A stretch of 64,000 nt of DNA from Mesorhizobium sp. NZP2298 (lineage in GTDB: Bacteria; Pseudomonadota; Alphaproteobacteria; Rhizobiales; Rhizobiaceae): NCBI RefSeq assembly GCF_013170825.1, contig NZ_CP033365.1:4290001-4354000 (forward strand), read 5' to 3'. Positions 17,826 to 26,194 of this stretch are shown here, piece after piece; the stretch's first letter is position 1; each line of letters opens with the position of its first letter. The notes beneath the pieces were generated by a model, which did no database searches, had not been told where the DNA came from, and was given only the letters and a program-made list of their open reading frames with translations. Position numbers and translations under genes: made by a program.

Positions 17826-18598
17826 CGGATAGGCCAATCACAGAGGACGATCTCCATGCCTATATCGACGGCCGGCTTGACGCTGCCCGAAGCGAGGAGG
17901 TCTCTGCGTATCTCGACAAGCACCCGGATGTCGCCAATCGTTTTGCGTCCTATTCCGTCCAGCGCACTCTTTTGCAGGGCGCCTTTGATCCCGTCGCTGG
18001 CGAGCCAGTCCCATCAAGGCTCAATCTCAATCACATGATTGCCACCAGACGGCAAAACAGGGTCTCCAACTGGCGGTTTTTAGCAGCAGCAGTCGTGCTT
18101 CTGTTCGCTGGCGGATCCGGCGGCTGGTACATGCACGACATGATGGTCCCTCCAACCGAAGGTGTGGTCGCGCTCGCCCGGGAAGCCTCGGACAATTTCG
18201 CCACCTATGCAGGAGACAAGACCAGGCCGGTGGAGCTCCGGGCCGACAATACGGTCGAACTGGTTGGCTGGGCGACTGAAAGGATGGGGCGCAAGCCTGT
18301 CCTGCCAGACCTGTCGAAGTCCGGCTATCGGCTGATGGGCGGTCGCGTCGTTTCCACACCTCATGGGGCCGGCCTGATGCTGATGTACGACAATGACCAC
18401 GGCACGCGCCTTGTCATGTTGACAAGACCAATGACCGTGGACCAGACGCGAACGATGACGCCCCATACCCAAGGCAAGGTTGACGGCTGGGCTTGGGCGT
18501 CGAACGGTATGGGTTACAGTCTTGTAGGCTCATTGCCCTCTGAAGCACTGCACCCACTCGCTGATGATATCCGCAGGCAGGTGCAGGGCGAGGCCTAA
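17822..18598 (+). CDS. Membrane anti-sigma factor
   Basis: This 258-residue protein has an N-terminal cytoplasmic part of about 80 residues, with DLHAYIDGRLDAARSEEVSAYL typical of zinc-finger-like or ChrR/FecR-type anti-sigma domains, a single membrane helix (FLAAAVVLLFAGGSGG, about residues 82-97) and a periplasmic domain. The classical HxxxCxxC zinc motif is absent. It overlaps the sigma gene by four bases. The expected role is to hold the sigma factor at the membrane until a periplasmic signal is sensed, possibly with the propeller or DUF305 protein. Confidence 0.87.
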   Translation: MTDRPITEDDLHAYIDGRLDAARSEEVSAYLDKHPDVANRFASYSVQRTLLQGAFDPVAGEPVPSRLNLNHMIATRRQNRVSNWRFLAAAVVLLFAGGSGGWYMHDMMVPPTEGVVALAREASDNFATYAGDKTRPVELRADNTVELVGWATERMGRKPVLPDLSKSGYRLMGGRVVSTPHGAGLMLMYDNDHGTRLVMLTRPMTVDQTRTMTPHTQGKVDGWAWASNGMGYSLVGSLPSEALHPLADDIRRQVQGEA

Positions 18599-18838
18599 CC
18601 GTCAACTGCCCTGAACCACCCCCGGTGGACGGGACAGACGCTGGACGGGTTGGGGGGCAGGGGCCCGAGATTGATGCCGCAAGCGAGCCGATGTGCCGAA
18701 AATCGTTTCGCGCGGACTGGCGCCGCGCTGCGGCACAGGAGCGGGCGGAGATTCCAAGCATCATCTTTAATTTGAACGGAACGACTGCTTCATGATCCAT
18801 TCGACTGGAAGGACCGACCGGTCTCGGCCCCAACGCGG

Positions 18839-19365
18839 TCGGTCAAACTCGGCAAGGACCGGCGCGGCGAAGATCGTTTCACCACCCGGCAGATGATCGA
18901 AACCGAACAGCGCCTTCACCGGGCGGCGGAGCGGATCGATTTGGACGAGCGACACGCGGTGAGTAGCGTACATCGCGAGGCAGCGCTGGCGCGGGCTGCG
19001 CAATGCGGGCTTGTCCTGTCAGGCGAGCAGACCGAAGCGCTGGATCACATCACCGATGGCCGCGGTCTTGGTGTCATTGTCGGCTTTGCCGGAACCGGCA
19101 AGAGCGCCATGCTGGGCGTTGCGCGCCAGGCATGGGCAGTGGCGGGGTACGAGGTCCGAGGCGCGGCACTCTCCGGCATCGCGGCCGAGAATCTCGAAAG
19201 CGGTTCCGGCATCTCGTCACGCACCATCGCCAGTATGGAGCATGGCTGGGGACAGGGCAGGGATCTGCTCACCGCCCGCGATGTCCTGATGATCAACGAG
19301 GCTGGCATGGTCGGCACGCGCCAGTTGGAGCGCGTGCTCTCCCGTGCGGCGGACGTTGGGTACCG
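18839..19365 (+). pseudogene. traA: Fragment of a Ti-type conjugative relaxase TraA (helicase part)
   Basis: Only about 175 codons of the normally more than 1000-residue TraA remain. The readable part runs from SVKLGKDRRGEDRFTTRQM through ETEQRLHRAAERI, the helicase Walker A GFAGTGKSAML, EVRGAALSGIAAENLE, ASMEHGWGQGRDL and the Walker B-like VLMINEAGMVG, and stops abruptly after LERVLSRAADVG. In intact TraA the Walker B reads IDEAGMVG; here the aspartate is Asn. The relaxase domain and everything downstream are missing, so it cannot be functional. It marks a former conjugative or integrative element. Confidence 0.85.
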
Positions 19366-19488
19366 AACGACAAAGTTACGGTCAACGGCTGGTTCGCTGG
19401 CCCAGGCAATGTCGTCGAGGCCATCAAATCCGGTGACGGCAGGGTGCTGCATTCGTCCGATGTCGCAACCCTGGTCGCCGCCATGGCA
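19366..19488 (+). pseudogene. Short fragment resembling the C-terminus of an RTX/haemolysin-type protein
   Basis: About 41 codons read NDKVTVNGWFAG, then VVEAIKSGDGRVL and TLVAAMA. The pattern of a WF followed by xxVExIxxxDGxxL is that of C-terminal segments of haemolysin-type calcium-binding proteins. It is joined directly to the TraA fragment on one side and to the integrase remnant on the other, with no start of its own. The match is by pattern only. Confidence 0.4.
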
Positions 19489-20007
19489 GGTGGGTGGGCC
19501 GCCTGTCGCGCTCACACCCCTTGCCGACAAGACCGAGGCGCTTAAGTGCCATACGCGCGAAATCTACGGGTTCGACCTTCACCGGTAGACCGTGGACGGC
19601 CGCAGCATGAGACAGGACAAGTTTTATGAAGCCGATGTCTATGCCTAGCGTCATCGGTCCAGCGCCTTGGGCGGCCCGATCACGACCGAAGCGAATGAGC
19701 CGTTCTCGATCGAGTGCAAAAATGTTGCATTTGCCAAGATGCCTTTGCAGCATATCAAGGGCTGAGGCCTTGGAGCGGCGAGGGGACTTGCCTACATCGC
19801 ACATGTCGTCGATATGAAGATCGATGAGTTCGCCGAAGGTCTTCAGGCGCGCTATACGGGACTTGGTCGGCGTCTCACCACGATCGACTTGGCGCTCGGT
19901 TTCGGTCGCCCAGCGGCGTGCGTCGTCTCGGTCTCGCTGACATAGCGACCTTTGCGACGGACTTGGACACGCCAGGAACCGGACGAGAGCTTTGTGTAGA
20001 TGGCCAT
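19489..20007 (-). pseudogene. Frameshifted and truncated tyrosine-type integrase
   Basis: Reading leftward from ATG 20007, the frame gives MAIYTKLSSGSWRVQVRRK and then RYVSETE, a normal N-terminal AP2-like DNA-binding segment. Near 19935 the frame shifts to DDARRWATETERQVDRGETP, and continues through a core-binding domain (FGELIDLHIDDM, LGLVGKGCERDRRPT). It then ends where the other fragments begin, before any of the catalytic Arg-His-Arg-Tyr residues. Both the frameshift and the loss of the catalytic domain show it is dead. Its N-terminus points to dusA, about 110 bases away, matching elements that insert at dusA. Confidence 0.82.
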
Positions 20008-20118
20008 TTTTTCGTGTGCGCTCCGTGTGCACTGACAGAACGAAACGTGGCGAAAAGGGTCGTATTCTGGCGTAAAGAGGCGTATCCGCGATTGCGACTA
20101 ACGAATTGATGTAAAAAA

Positions 20119-21117
20119 ATGGCGAAAAATCAAGAACATAGCGTGGCCGTGGCCCCGATGGTGGATTGGACGGACCGGCATTGCCGGTTCTTCCATCGCC
20201 AGCTGACGAACCGTGCGCTGCTTTACACCGAAATGGTGGTGGCAGACGCGGTCCTCCACGGCGCGCGCGATCGGTTGCTTGGCTTCGATGCGGTGGAACA
20301 TCCGGTCGCCTTGCAGCTCGGCGGTTCCGATCCCGCGAAACTTGCCGAGGCCGCGCGCATTGGCGAGGCCTTCGGCTATGACGAAATCAATCTCAATGTC
20401 GGCTGCCCGTCCGACCGCGTCCAGTCGGGGACGTTCGGGGCCTGCCTGATGAAAGTGCCCAACCTTGTCGCCGAGTGCGTCGAGGCGATGAAAGCGGCGG
20501 TGACCATCCCCGTCACCGTCAAATGCCGCATCGGTGTCGACGAACAGGACCCGGAGCCGGCGCTCGATGCACTGGCGAACGGGGTTTTCAATGCCGGCGC
20601 CGACGCCTTGTGGGTGCATGCGCGCAAGGCGTGGCTGGAAGGGTTGAGCCCCAAGGAAAACCGCGATATTCCGCCGCTCGACTATAACAGGGTCTATCGG
20701 CTTAAGGTTGAAAAACCGAGCAAATTCATCGGGATCAATGGGGGTATTCAGTCACTTGAAGAGGCGCGGGCGCATCTAGAACAGGTTGACGGCGCCATGC
20801 TTGGCCGCGCCGCCTACCACACGCCAGGCATTCTGGCCGGCGTCGACGCCGGCTTCTACGGCGCAAAGCCCGAGGCGTTCGATTTCGCAGCGCTTATCGA
20901 CGCGATGGCGGGTTATGCAGCGCGCCACATCGAACAGGGCGGACGGCTCGGCCATGTCACCCGCCATATGGTCGGGCTGTTCCATGGGTTGCCCGGTGCA
21001 CGCCGTTACCGCCAGATCCTGTCGACCGATGCAAACCGGCCCGGTGCCGGGCCTGATGTGCTGAAGACGGCGTTTGCGGCCGTCGAATTTGGCGCAGGGA
21101 CCGCCGAAGCGGCCTGA
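20119..21117 (+). CDS. dusA: tRNA-dihydrouridine synthase A
   Basis: This 332-residue FMN enzyme reduces uridines in the D-loop of tRNA. It begins with VAPMVDWTDRHCRFFHR, the conserved DusA N-terminus, followed by QLGGSDPAKLAEAA, the INLNVGCPSDRVQSG segment, the catalytic cysteine in GTFGACLM, and VKCRIGVD. Length is normal. Although a mobile-element remnant lies against its 5' end, the reading frame and N-terminal motifs are complete, so insertion either left or rebuilt an intact start. Confidence 0.95.
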   Translation: MAKNQEHSVAVAPMVDWTDRHCRFFHRQLTNRALLYTEMVVADAVLHGARDRLLGFDAVEHPVALQLGGSDPAKLAEAARIGEAFGYDEINLNVGCPSDRVQSGTFGACLMKVPNLVAECVEAMKAAVTIPVTVKCRIGVDEQDPEPALDALANGVFNAGADALWVHARKAWLEGLSPKENRDIPPLDYNRVYRLKVEKPSKFIGINGGIQSLEEARAHLEQVDGAMLGRAAYHTPGILAGVDAGFYGAKPEAFDFAALIDAMAGYAARHIEQGGRLGHVTRHMVGLFHGLPGARRYRQILSTDANRPGAGPDVLKTAFAAVEFGAGTAEAA

Positions 21118-21118
21118 C

Positions 21119-21204
21119 CTGGAGCAATTCCAGGAAAAGTGTGGAACGGTTTTCCGTCCGTGAATTGCGTCAAGTTCACCGTCTCCGTGAAACGGTGGAT
21201 TGCT
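21119..21204 (+). repeat. Rhizobial palindromic intergenic repeat, copy 1 (shortened)
   Basis: The segment contains AATTCCAGGAAAAGTGT, CGGTTTTCCGTCCG, AATTGCGTCAA and CCGTGAAACGGTG in order. The same blocks appear on the opposite strand at 28034-28134. This copy lacks the central part with CAAAGAGTTAGAGCATT. It fills the space between dusA and the protease gene, whose stop codon abuts it. Confidence 0.8.
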
Positions 21205-21912
21205 TTAATCCCTGAGAATCATGCGGTCGCCGCGCACGTCGAAGCCCGACAGCGAGCCGATGAAGTTCATGCCGAGCAGGCTCTGGCTCAGCATGCCAGG
21301 AGCCGCGACCATCACCGACATGTTCTTGCGCACGATGCCGCCGATCGCCACCGCGTCGGTCTTGACCGCCGCGGCGCGCGCCATGCCGTTGGCTGTCGAA
21401 ACCGGTATGGTGTAGTTGAGCGCGGCGGGGTTGAAGCCGGCGGCTTGCGCGTCTTCGGACGTCAGCACCGTGCTGGTCGCGCCGGTATCGACCACGGCCC
21501 GCACCGGGTTGCCGTTGACCAGGATGCGCGCCTCGAAATGGCCGTTGTCGGCCTTGTCGAGGGTCACGGTGGCGTGGCCGTCTTCGACGCCAAGCGCCAG
21601 CGGACTGCCGGGGACGAGGCCGGCTGTCACCCGGCTGGCTACGTCCTGCAGTTCGTAGCGATACTGGTAGCCGGTGATCAGAGCGAGCACGATTGCCGCC
21701 CAGGCGCCAAGGTTGCGGGCCATCGCGCCCAGCGGGCGGCCTGACCGCAGCAGGCCGGCACCGATCAGCGCGCCGAAGGCGCCAAGCCAGATCAGCCGGC
21801 CGAAATCATAATTTTCCACGCCAAGCGTGCTGCCGGCGGAGTCGTTGAGCATGAGCAGGACCGCTCCCACGCCGATCACCGCCATCATAATCCAGAACAG
21901 CCGGCTGCTCAT
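21205..21912 (-). CDS. Membrane-anchored retropepsin-like aspartic protease (TIGR02281 type)
   Basis: This 235-residue protein has three N-terminal membrane helices within residues 1-80 and a C-terminal clan AA protease domain. The catalytic motif is VVDTGATST with Asp142, and the conserved GMNFIGSLSGFDVRGDRMIL lies at the C-terminus. Such proteins act as dimers because each chain supplies a single catalytic aspartate. It is convergent with dusA and 10 bases downstream of the DUF1289 gene, so both are probably cotranscribed leftward. Its substrate is unknown. Confidence 0.9.
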   Translation of the reverse strand: MSSRLFWIMMAVIGVGAVLLMLNDSAGSTLGVENYDFGRLIWLGAFGALIGAGLLRSGRPLGAMARNLGAWAAIVLALITGYQYRYELQDVASRVTAGLVPGSPLALGVEDGHATVTLDKADNGHFEARILVNGNPVRAVVDTGATSTVLTSEDAQAAGFNPAALNYTIPVSTANGMARAAAVKTDAVAIGGIVRKNMSVMVAAPGMLSQSLLGMNFIGSLSGFDVRGDRMILRD

Positions 21913-21922
21913 CCGTGCCTCG

Positions 21923-22153
21923 CTAGAGTGCGTCGCGTTCGCGCGCCATGCGGGTGCGGCGCGTTTCCCGGCGCGGCCGGCGCTCGACCGTTTCCAGCCG
22001 GGCCGGCAGTTCGGCCATCACATTGCGGCGCGTTTCGGGCGTCATCCCCATCCAGGCGCCGATTTCCTCGCGCGTGCGGCCGCAACCGAAACAGAAGCCG
22101 GTTTTCATGTCGATCGAACAGACGAGGATGCAGGGGGATTCGATGGCCGTCAT
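21923..22153 (-). CDS. DUF1289 small cysteine-rich protein
   Basis: This 76-residue protein starts at ATG 22153, giving MTAIESPCILVCSIDM and then FCFGCGRTREEIGAWMGM. The four cysteines in CxxxC and CxGC form are the DUF1289 pattern and could bind a metal or an iron-sulfur cluster. The basic C-terminus is typical. The frame is open further upstream but that part is not conserved-looking. Function is not established. Confidence 0.85.
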   Translation of the reverse strand: MTAIESPCILVCSIDMKTGFCFGCGRTREEIGAWMGMTPETRRNVMAELPARLETVERRPRRETRRTRMARERDAL

Positions 22154-22350
22154 GACTTTCTCACGAGCGACCCGTTTGGATTCCGCTCTTCCATCTCCAC
22201 ATGGTGCAACGGCAAAGCCAATGCAAGCCCTCGCGATCGCGCCCTCCCAGGCCATCTTTGCGGCAATCAAGGCGGATGTTTGGGAGAGGTTGTGCCGATC
22301 ACGCAACGCGGCTATGCCGCTCACCAAATCCAGGAATGATTGCTCACGAC

Positions 22351-23349
22351 ATGACCAGCGCGCTACCTTTCGACGATTTTCGCAACCTGCTCGACAATTT
22401 GCCGGCAGCCGACCTCAAGGCGGAAGCGCGCGTGCATGCGCTGTTCGCCAAGGCGGACAAGCCAGCGCATTCGCTCGGCCGCATCGAGGAGATCGCCGCG
22501 TGGCTTGCGGCCTGGAGCGGCAGGGCTCCGCCCGCCGTGACAAGGCCGCTGATGGCGGTCTTCGCCGGCAATCATGGCGTGGTCAGGCATAGCATTTCGC
22601 CACGCCCGGTGGCGGCGACAGCCAATGCGGTCGAGCTTTGCGCGGCTGGTGGTGCGGCGATCAACCAGATCTGCATCGCCAACGATCTCGGGCTGAAGGT
22701 GTTCGATCTTGCGCTGCACATCCCGACCGGCGACATCACCGATGATGCCGCGCTTGACGAGCGCGGTTGCGCGGCGACCATGGCCTTCGGCATGGAAGCG
22801 ATCGCCGGCGGCACCGACCTGCTTTGCCTCGGCGATCTCGGTGTCGGCAATTCCACCGTCGCCGCCGCGCTGTTTGCGGCACTATTCGGGGGCAGGGGTG
22901 CCGATTGGGTCGGCCCGGGATCCGGCGCCGATGCGGCTATGCAGGCGCGCAAGGCGGAGGTGGTCGATGCGGCGCTGGCGTTTCACAGCGACCATCTAGA
23001 GGACCCGCTGGAAGCGTTGCGCCGGGTCGGCGGCCGCGAGTTCGCGGCGATAGCCGGCGCCATCCTCGCCGCGCGGATGCAAAAGATCCCGGTGCTGCTC
23101 GACGGCTTTGCGGCAACGGCCGCCGCGGCGGTGCTCTATGCCGCGAACCCCGCAGTGCTAGACCATTGTCTTCTCGCCAGCTTGTCGCCGGAGTCCGCGC
23201 ATGCAAGAGCCGCCGAGCTGCTTGGCTTCCGCCCACTGCTCGACCTGGGCATAAGCCACGGCGAGGGGTCGGGGGCGGCACTTGGCGCAGGTCTGGTCAA
23301 GGCGGCGGCGCTGACCAGTTCGGGCATGGCGGCAGCTGTTCGGGGCTAA
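22351..23349 (+). CDS. cobT: Nicotinate-nucleotide-dimethylbenzimidazole phosphoribosyltransferase
   Basis: This 332-residue enzyme makes alpha-ribazole phosphate for the lower ligand of cobalamin. Landmarks are SLGRIEEIAAWLA, MAVFAGNHGVV, the LCLGDLGVGNSTVAAAL segment, and the GISHGEGSGAALG loop with the catalytic glutamate. ATG 22351 (MTSALPFDDF) is taken as the start; ATG 22336 in the same frame is possible. No cobalamin riboswitch was recognised in the 197 bases upstream. No other cobalamin gene is nearby. Confidence 0.93.
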   Translation: MTSALPFDDFRNLLDNLPAADLKAEARVHALFAKADKPAHSLGRIEEIAAWLAAWSGRAPPAVTRPLMAVFAGNHGVVRHSISPRPVAATANAVELCAAGGAAINQICIANDLGLKVFDLALHIPTGDITDDAALDERGCAATMAFGMEAIAGGTDLLCLGDLGVGNSTVAAALFAALFGGRGADWVGPGSGADAAMQARKAEVVDAALAFHSDHLEDPLEALRRVGGREFAAIAGAILAARMQKIPVLLDGFAATAAAAVLYAANPAVLDHCLLASLSPESAHARAAELLGFRPLLDLGISHGEGSGAALGAGLVKAAALTSSGMAAAVRG

Positions 23350-23361
23350 GCCCTCGGCGTA

Positions 23362-23889
23362 TCAACGCCTGAGATTGGGGATACGATAGACGACCGAGGT
23401 ATATTTCGGATTGGATCGTGTCTCGATGACCGACCCGCCAAGGCCTTCCGCGATTCTCCTGCTCGCCACGTTCTTTTCGGCAACGGGGTATTGGAAGCAA
23501 TCCGGATCGAGTCGCTCGGAAGCCCACTCAACAACAGCGCCAATGGCCTCACGGCCAATACCGTCTCCTTGAGCGTCTTCCCTTATCCAAATACCAAGCT
23601 CAGGAGATACCGTCTTTGCCGCGTGAAGGCCGACAAGCCCCAGGCAGCGATCGTCCGCCACCGAACGCGCGACGAAATGCAAATCCGACCCACTACGGAT
23701 CAGCGTCAGCCAGGATCGCCATACTTGCGCGAAGGCCGCCGGTGATCGAGGTGGTTCCCATTGCATGAAGCGGGTGATTGCGGGCGTGATGGCGGCAAAG
23801 ACCTCGTCCGCATCGTCAGGCGTAACCAGCTTCAGGCAAAGCCGCTCCGATCTGATTTCAATGCCGCGGGCATCCCAATCTGCGGTCAT
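23362..23889 (-). CDS. GNAT-family N-acetyltransferase (RimJ/RimL-like)
   Basis: This 175-residue protein has the GNAT layout of the RimJ/RimL branch: RLCLKLVTPDDADEVFAAI at the N-terminus, GLVGLHAAKTVSPELGIWI in the core beta strands, and the acetyl-CoA loop REDAQGDGIGREAIGAVVEWA. It is convergent with cobT. Targets in this group range from ribosomal protein N-termini to small amines; the sequence does not decide. Confidence 0.82.
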   Translation of the reverse strand: MTADWDARGIEIRSERLCLKLVTPDDADEVFAAITPAITRFMQWEPPRSPAAFAQVWRSWLTLIRSGSDLHFVARSVADDRCLGLVGLHAAKTVSPELGIWIREDAQGDGIGREAIGAVVEWASERLDPDCFQYPVAEKNVASRRIAEGLGGSVIETRSNPKYTSVVYRIPNLRR

Positions 23890-23942
23890 TGCGGTCTGCG
23901 TTCCTCTTCCGGGCCGGGCGCGTGCTGCTCGGCAGGGGGTAT

Positions 23943-25475
23943 CTATCGCCGACGGGCCGCTACTGCCGCGGTCGGCAACGCCGGCAGCTCTTCCATCACC
24001 CGGCTCAGCGGGAAGATGGCAATCGCCTCGGTGCCTTCGCGCAGCTTGGAATGGAGCTCGAATTGGCCGCCATGCATGGCAAGCAGCCCTTGCACGATCG
24101 GCAGGCCAAGTCCGGTGCCCTGCTCGGCACTCTTGATGGCGATCGAGCCTTGGCCGAAGGCTGAAAGCACGATCGGAATCTCGTCCTCGGGAATGCCGGG
24201 GCCATTGTCCTTGATCGAAATGTATTGCCCGCCGCCCGCCGTCCAGCCGACGCGGACGCGGATTTCGCCGCCGGTGGCGGTGAATTTAATGGCGTTGGAC
24301 AAAAGGTTGAGCGCGATCTGGCGCACGGCGCGCTCGTCGGCGAACAGACGCGGCAATGTCTGTTCGAAATCCTGGATGACCCGGATGTCCTTGTTGCGCG
24401 CCTTCAACTCCATCATATGGCAGCAATCCTCGACGATGTTCAGCAACATCACCGGCTCTTCGTTGAGCTGGTAGCGGCCGGCCTCGATACGCGACAGGTC
24501 GAGGATCTCGTTGATCAAGTCGAGCAGATGCTGGCCGGAGTCGTGCACGTCATGGGCGTAGTCGCGATAAGTGGGGTTGCTCATCGGCCCCAGCACTTCG
24601 TTCGCCATCACCTCGGAAAAGCCGAGAATGGCGTTGAGCGGCGTGCGCAATTCATGGCTCATCGAAGCGAGGAAGCGCGACTTCGCCAGATTGGCATCCT
24701 CAGCCCGCCGCCGCGCCTCGTCCGACATCGATTTCGCCGTCTCGAGTTCGGCGATCAGTGCGTCCTTTTCGGAGCGGAACGACAACAGCATCAGGGAGGA
24801 GCGGTTGATGTGGTGGGCGACATAGGCAAAGAAGGGCAGCGACAAGACAAGCAGCCCGGCCATGATCGCCTCGACGGGCATCCACAGCCTGGTGCCAACA
24901 TAGGCATAGAGCGCCACTGGCATGGCAAAGGTCGCCAGCAGCACGCCGCTCAGGGATGAGGCCATGACCGCGGTCCCTGCCATGGCAAACAGCAGCACCA
25001 CGGCCTTGACCACCTGGAACTGGTCGACATCGCAGGCGCCGCAGCCAAGCCAGACGAACCAGGCCCAGCCGAGACCGCAAAGGAAATGGCCGGCCAGGAA
25101 TTCCCGCCTCGCTTGCAAGGGGTTGAGCTCGGAAGCTTCCGTCCGCTCGACGCGCCGCGCCATGAAGACGACGATCGTATAGGAGATGAGCGTGAACAGC
25201 GCCCAGAACCCGATCTCGTTGCCGACGCCGGCGAGCCGGCCGGCTGCTGCGATCGCCAGGACGAGCAACGGGATGACCACGGCACCGCTTGTCATGGCGC
25301 GCGCGTGTAGTTTCAGCAGTTCGCGGTCGAAATCGAGATTGCCGGCCTGCTGCGAAAGACGGTCGCGCGTCTTGCGCACCGCGCGCGCGACATCGCTGTT
25401 GCGATGCCGTTTCCTGCGGTCCACAATGAACTTGTCCGCTGTGTTCGAGCGTTGCAAGGGCATCAAAAACTTCAA
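23943..25475 (-). CDS. Membrane sensor histidine kinase (PleC/DivJ-like catalytic region)
   Basis: This 510-residue kinase has about five or six membrane helices between residues 60 and 225, a short coiled linker (SEKDALIAELETAKSMSDEARRRAEDAN), and the phosphoacceptor motif SMSHELRTPLNAILGFSEVM with His274. The ATP-binding domain shows NLLSNAIKFT, IKDNGPGIP and GTGLGLPIVQGL. The HELRTPLNAI form followed by GFSEVM is shared with alphaproteobacterial kinases of the PleC/DivJ/PdhS group. No response regulator gene is adjacent, so its partner is elsewhere. There is no HAMP or PAS domain. Confidence 0.88.
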   Translation of the reverse strand: MKFLMPLQRSNTADKFIVDRRKRHRNSDVARAVRKTRDRLSQQAGNLDFDRELLKLHARAMTSGAVVIPLLVLAIAAAGRLAGVGNEIGFWALFTLISYTIVVFMARRVERTEASELNPLQARREFLAGHFLCGLGWAWFVWLGCGACDVDQFQVVKAVVLLFAMAGTAVMASSLSGVLLATFAMPVALYAYVGTRLWMPVEAIMAGLLVLSLPFFAYVAHHINRSSLMLLSFRSEKDALIAELETAKSMSDEARRRAEDANLAKSRFLASMSHELRTPLNAILGFSEVMANEVLGPMSNPTYRDYAHDVHDSGQHLLDLINEILDLSRIEAGRYQLNEEPVMLLNIVEDCCHMMELKARNKDIRVIQDFEQTLPRLFADERAVRQIALNLLSNAIKFTATGGEIRVRVGWTAGGGQYISIKDNGPGIPEDEIPIVLSAFGQGSIAIKSAEQGTGLGLPIVQGLLAMHGGQFELHSKLREGTEAIAIFPLSRVMEELPALPTAAVAARRR

Positions 25476-25539
25476 TTTATACGTGCAGCGGTTTCAAGGT
25501 GTTAAGCTACGTTCGAATGATTAACCAACCGTTTGCCAT

Positions 25540-26160
25540 ATGAGCCGTTCCTGGTCGCCAAGATCGCGCCGACGGTACGCACCGGTGACCAGGAGCCCGT
25601 GGCGGCGGCTTCTGGATTATGGGCTTACGACAATCATTCTGGGGTTGCTGATCCTGCTGGCGGCACGTCTCGATCGGGTGGAAACGCGCCAGACGCAGGG
25701 TGCTGCGATCATCAATGACGGCGATTCCATCACACTTGGCGCCGAGCGCATCCGCATGCGCGGCATAGATGCCCCGGAATACACCCAGACCTGCCGCAGG
25801 AACGGTGTGGATTATGCCTGTGGCACGCTTGCGCGCCAGTCGCTGGTGCGCCTAATCGCCGGCAGGCCGGTCACCTGCAGCGGCTGGCAGCGGGATCGCT
25901 ATGGCCGACTGCTTGGCGACTGCAAGGCCGGCGGCACGGATCTCAACCGCGCCCAGGTCGCGGCGGGCTGGGCCGTTGCCTTCGGCGACTACGAAGGTGA
26001 GGAAGCGACTGCCCGCGCGGCAAAGGTCGGTATCTGGGCGGGTACATTCGACCGGCCGCAGGACTGGCGCGACAGTCATCACGGCGAGGTGGTGGAGCGA
26101 AAACACGGCACGCTGGCGTCGATCGGCGACGCCGTGCGGGAGATTTTTCGCTTCTGGTGA
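25540..26160 (+). CDS. Membrane-anchored thermonuclease (SNase-like) family protein
   Basis: This 206-residue protein has one N-terminal membrane helix (YGLTTIILGLLILLAA) followed by an SNase OB-fold. Catalytic features are NDGDSITLGAERIRMRGIDAPEY, where Asp and Arg match the calcium site and first active-site Arg, and DRYGRLLGDC with the second Arg. The C-terminal LNRAQVAAGWAVAF is also typical. The anchor would hold the nuclease outside the inner membrane. Confidence 0.87.
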   Translation: MSRSWSPRSRRRYAPVTRSPWRRLLDYGLTTIILGLLILLAARLDRVETRQTQGAAIINDGDSITLGAERIRMRGIDAPEYTQTCRRNGVDYACGTLARQSLVRLIAGRPVTCSGWQRDRYGRLLGDCKAGGTDLNRAQVAAGWAVAFGDYEGEEATARAAKVGIWAGTFDRPQDWRDSHHGEVVERKHGTLASIGDAVREIFRFW

Positions 26161-26194
26161 AGTGCCTTGGCTGGGAGGGAAAAGGGAGGATCGA

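Larger units (their letters stand above)
18839..20118. mobile_element. Remnant of an integrative element at the 5' end of dusA
   Basis: The traA piece, the RTX-like piece and the broken integrase lie end to end with no intact gene, immediately before dusA. Known integrases target the 5' part of dusA, so this is likely the scar of an integrative or conjugative element after internal deletions. The 18599-18838 part holds no recognisable gene, although a short frame reading DWRRAAAQERAEIP could be more relaxase debris. Confidence 0.7.

Noticed and set aside
18599..18838. Possible duplicate of the dusA attachment sequence or more relaxase coding
   Set aside because: A short stretch near 18621 looks loosely like the dusA 5' end, but it needs several gaps and mismatches; not enough to call an att site.
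22154..22350. Possible cobalamin riboswitch before cobT
   Set aside because: No clear B12-box or the expected stem pattern could be found; a covariance search would be decisive.
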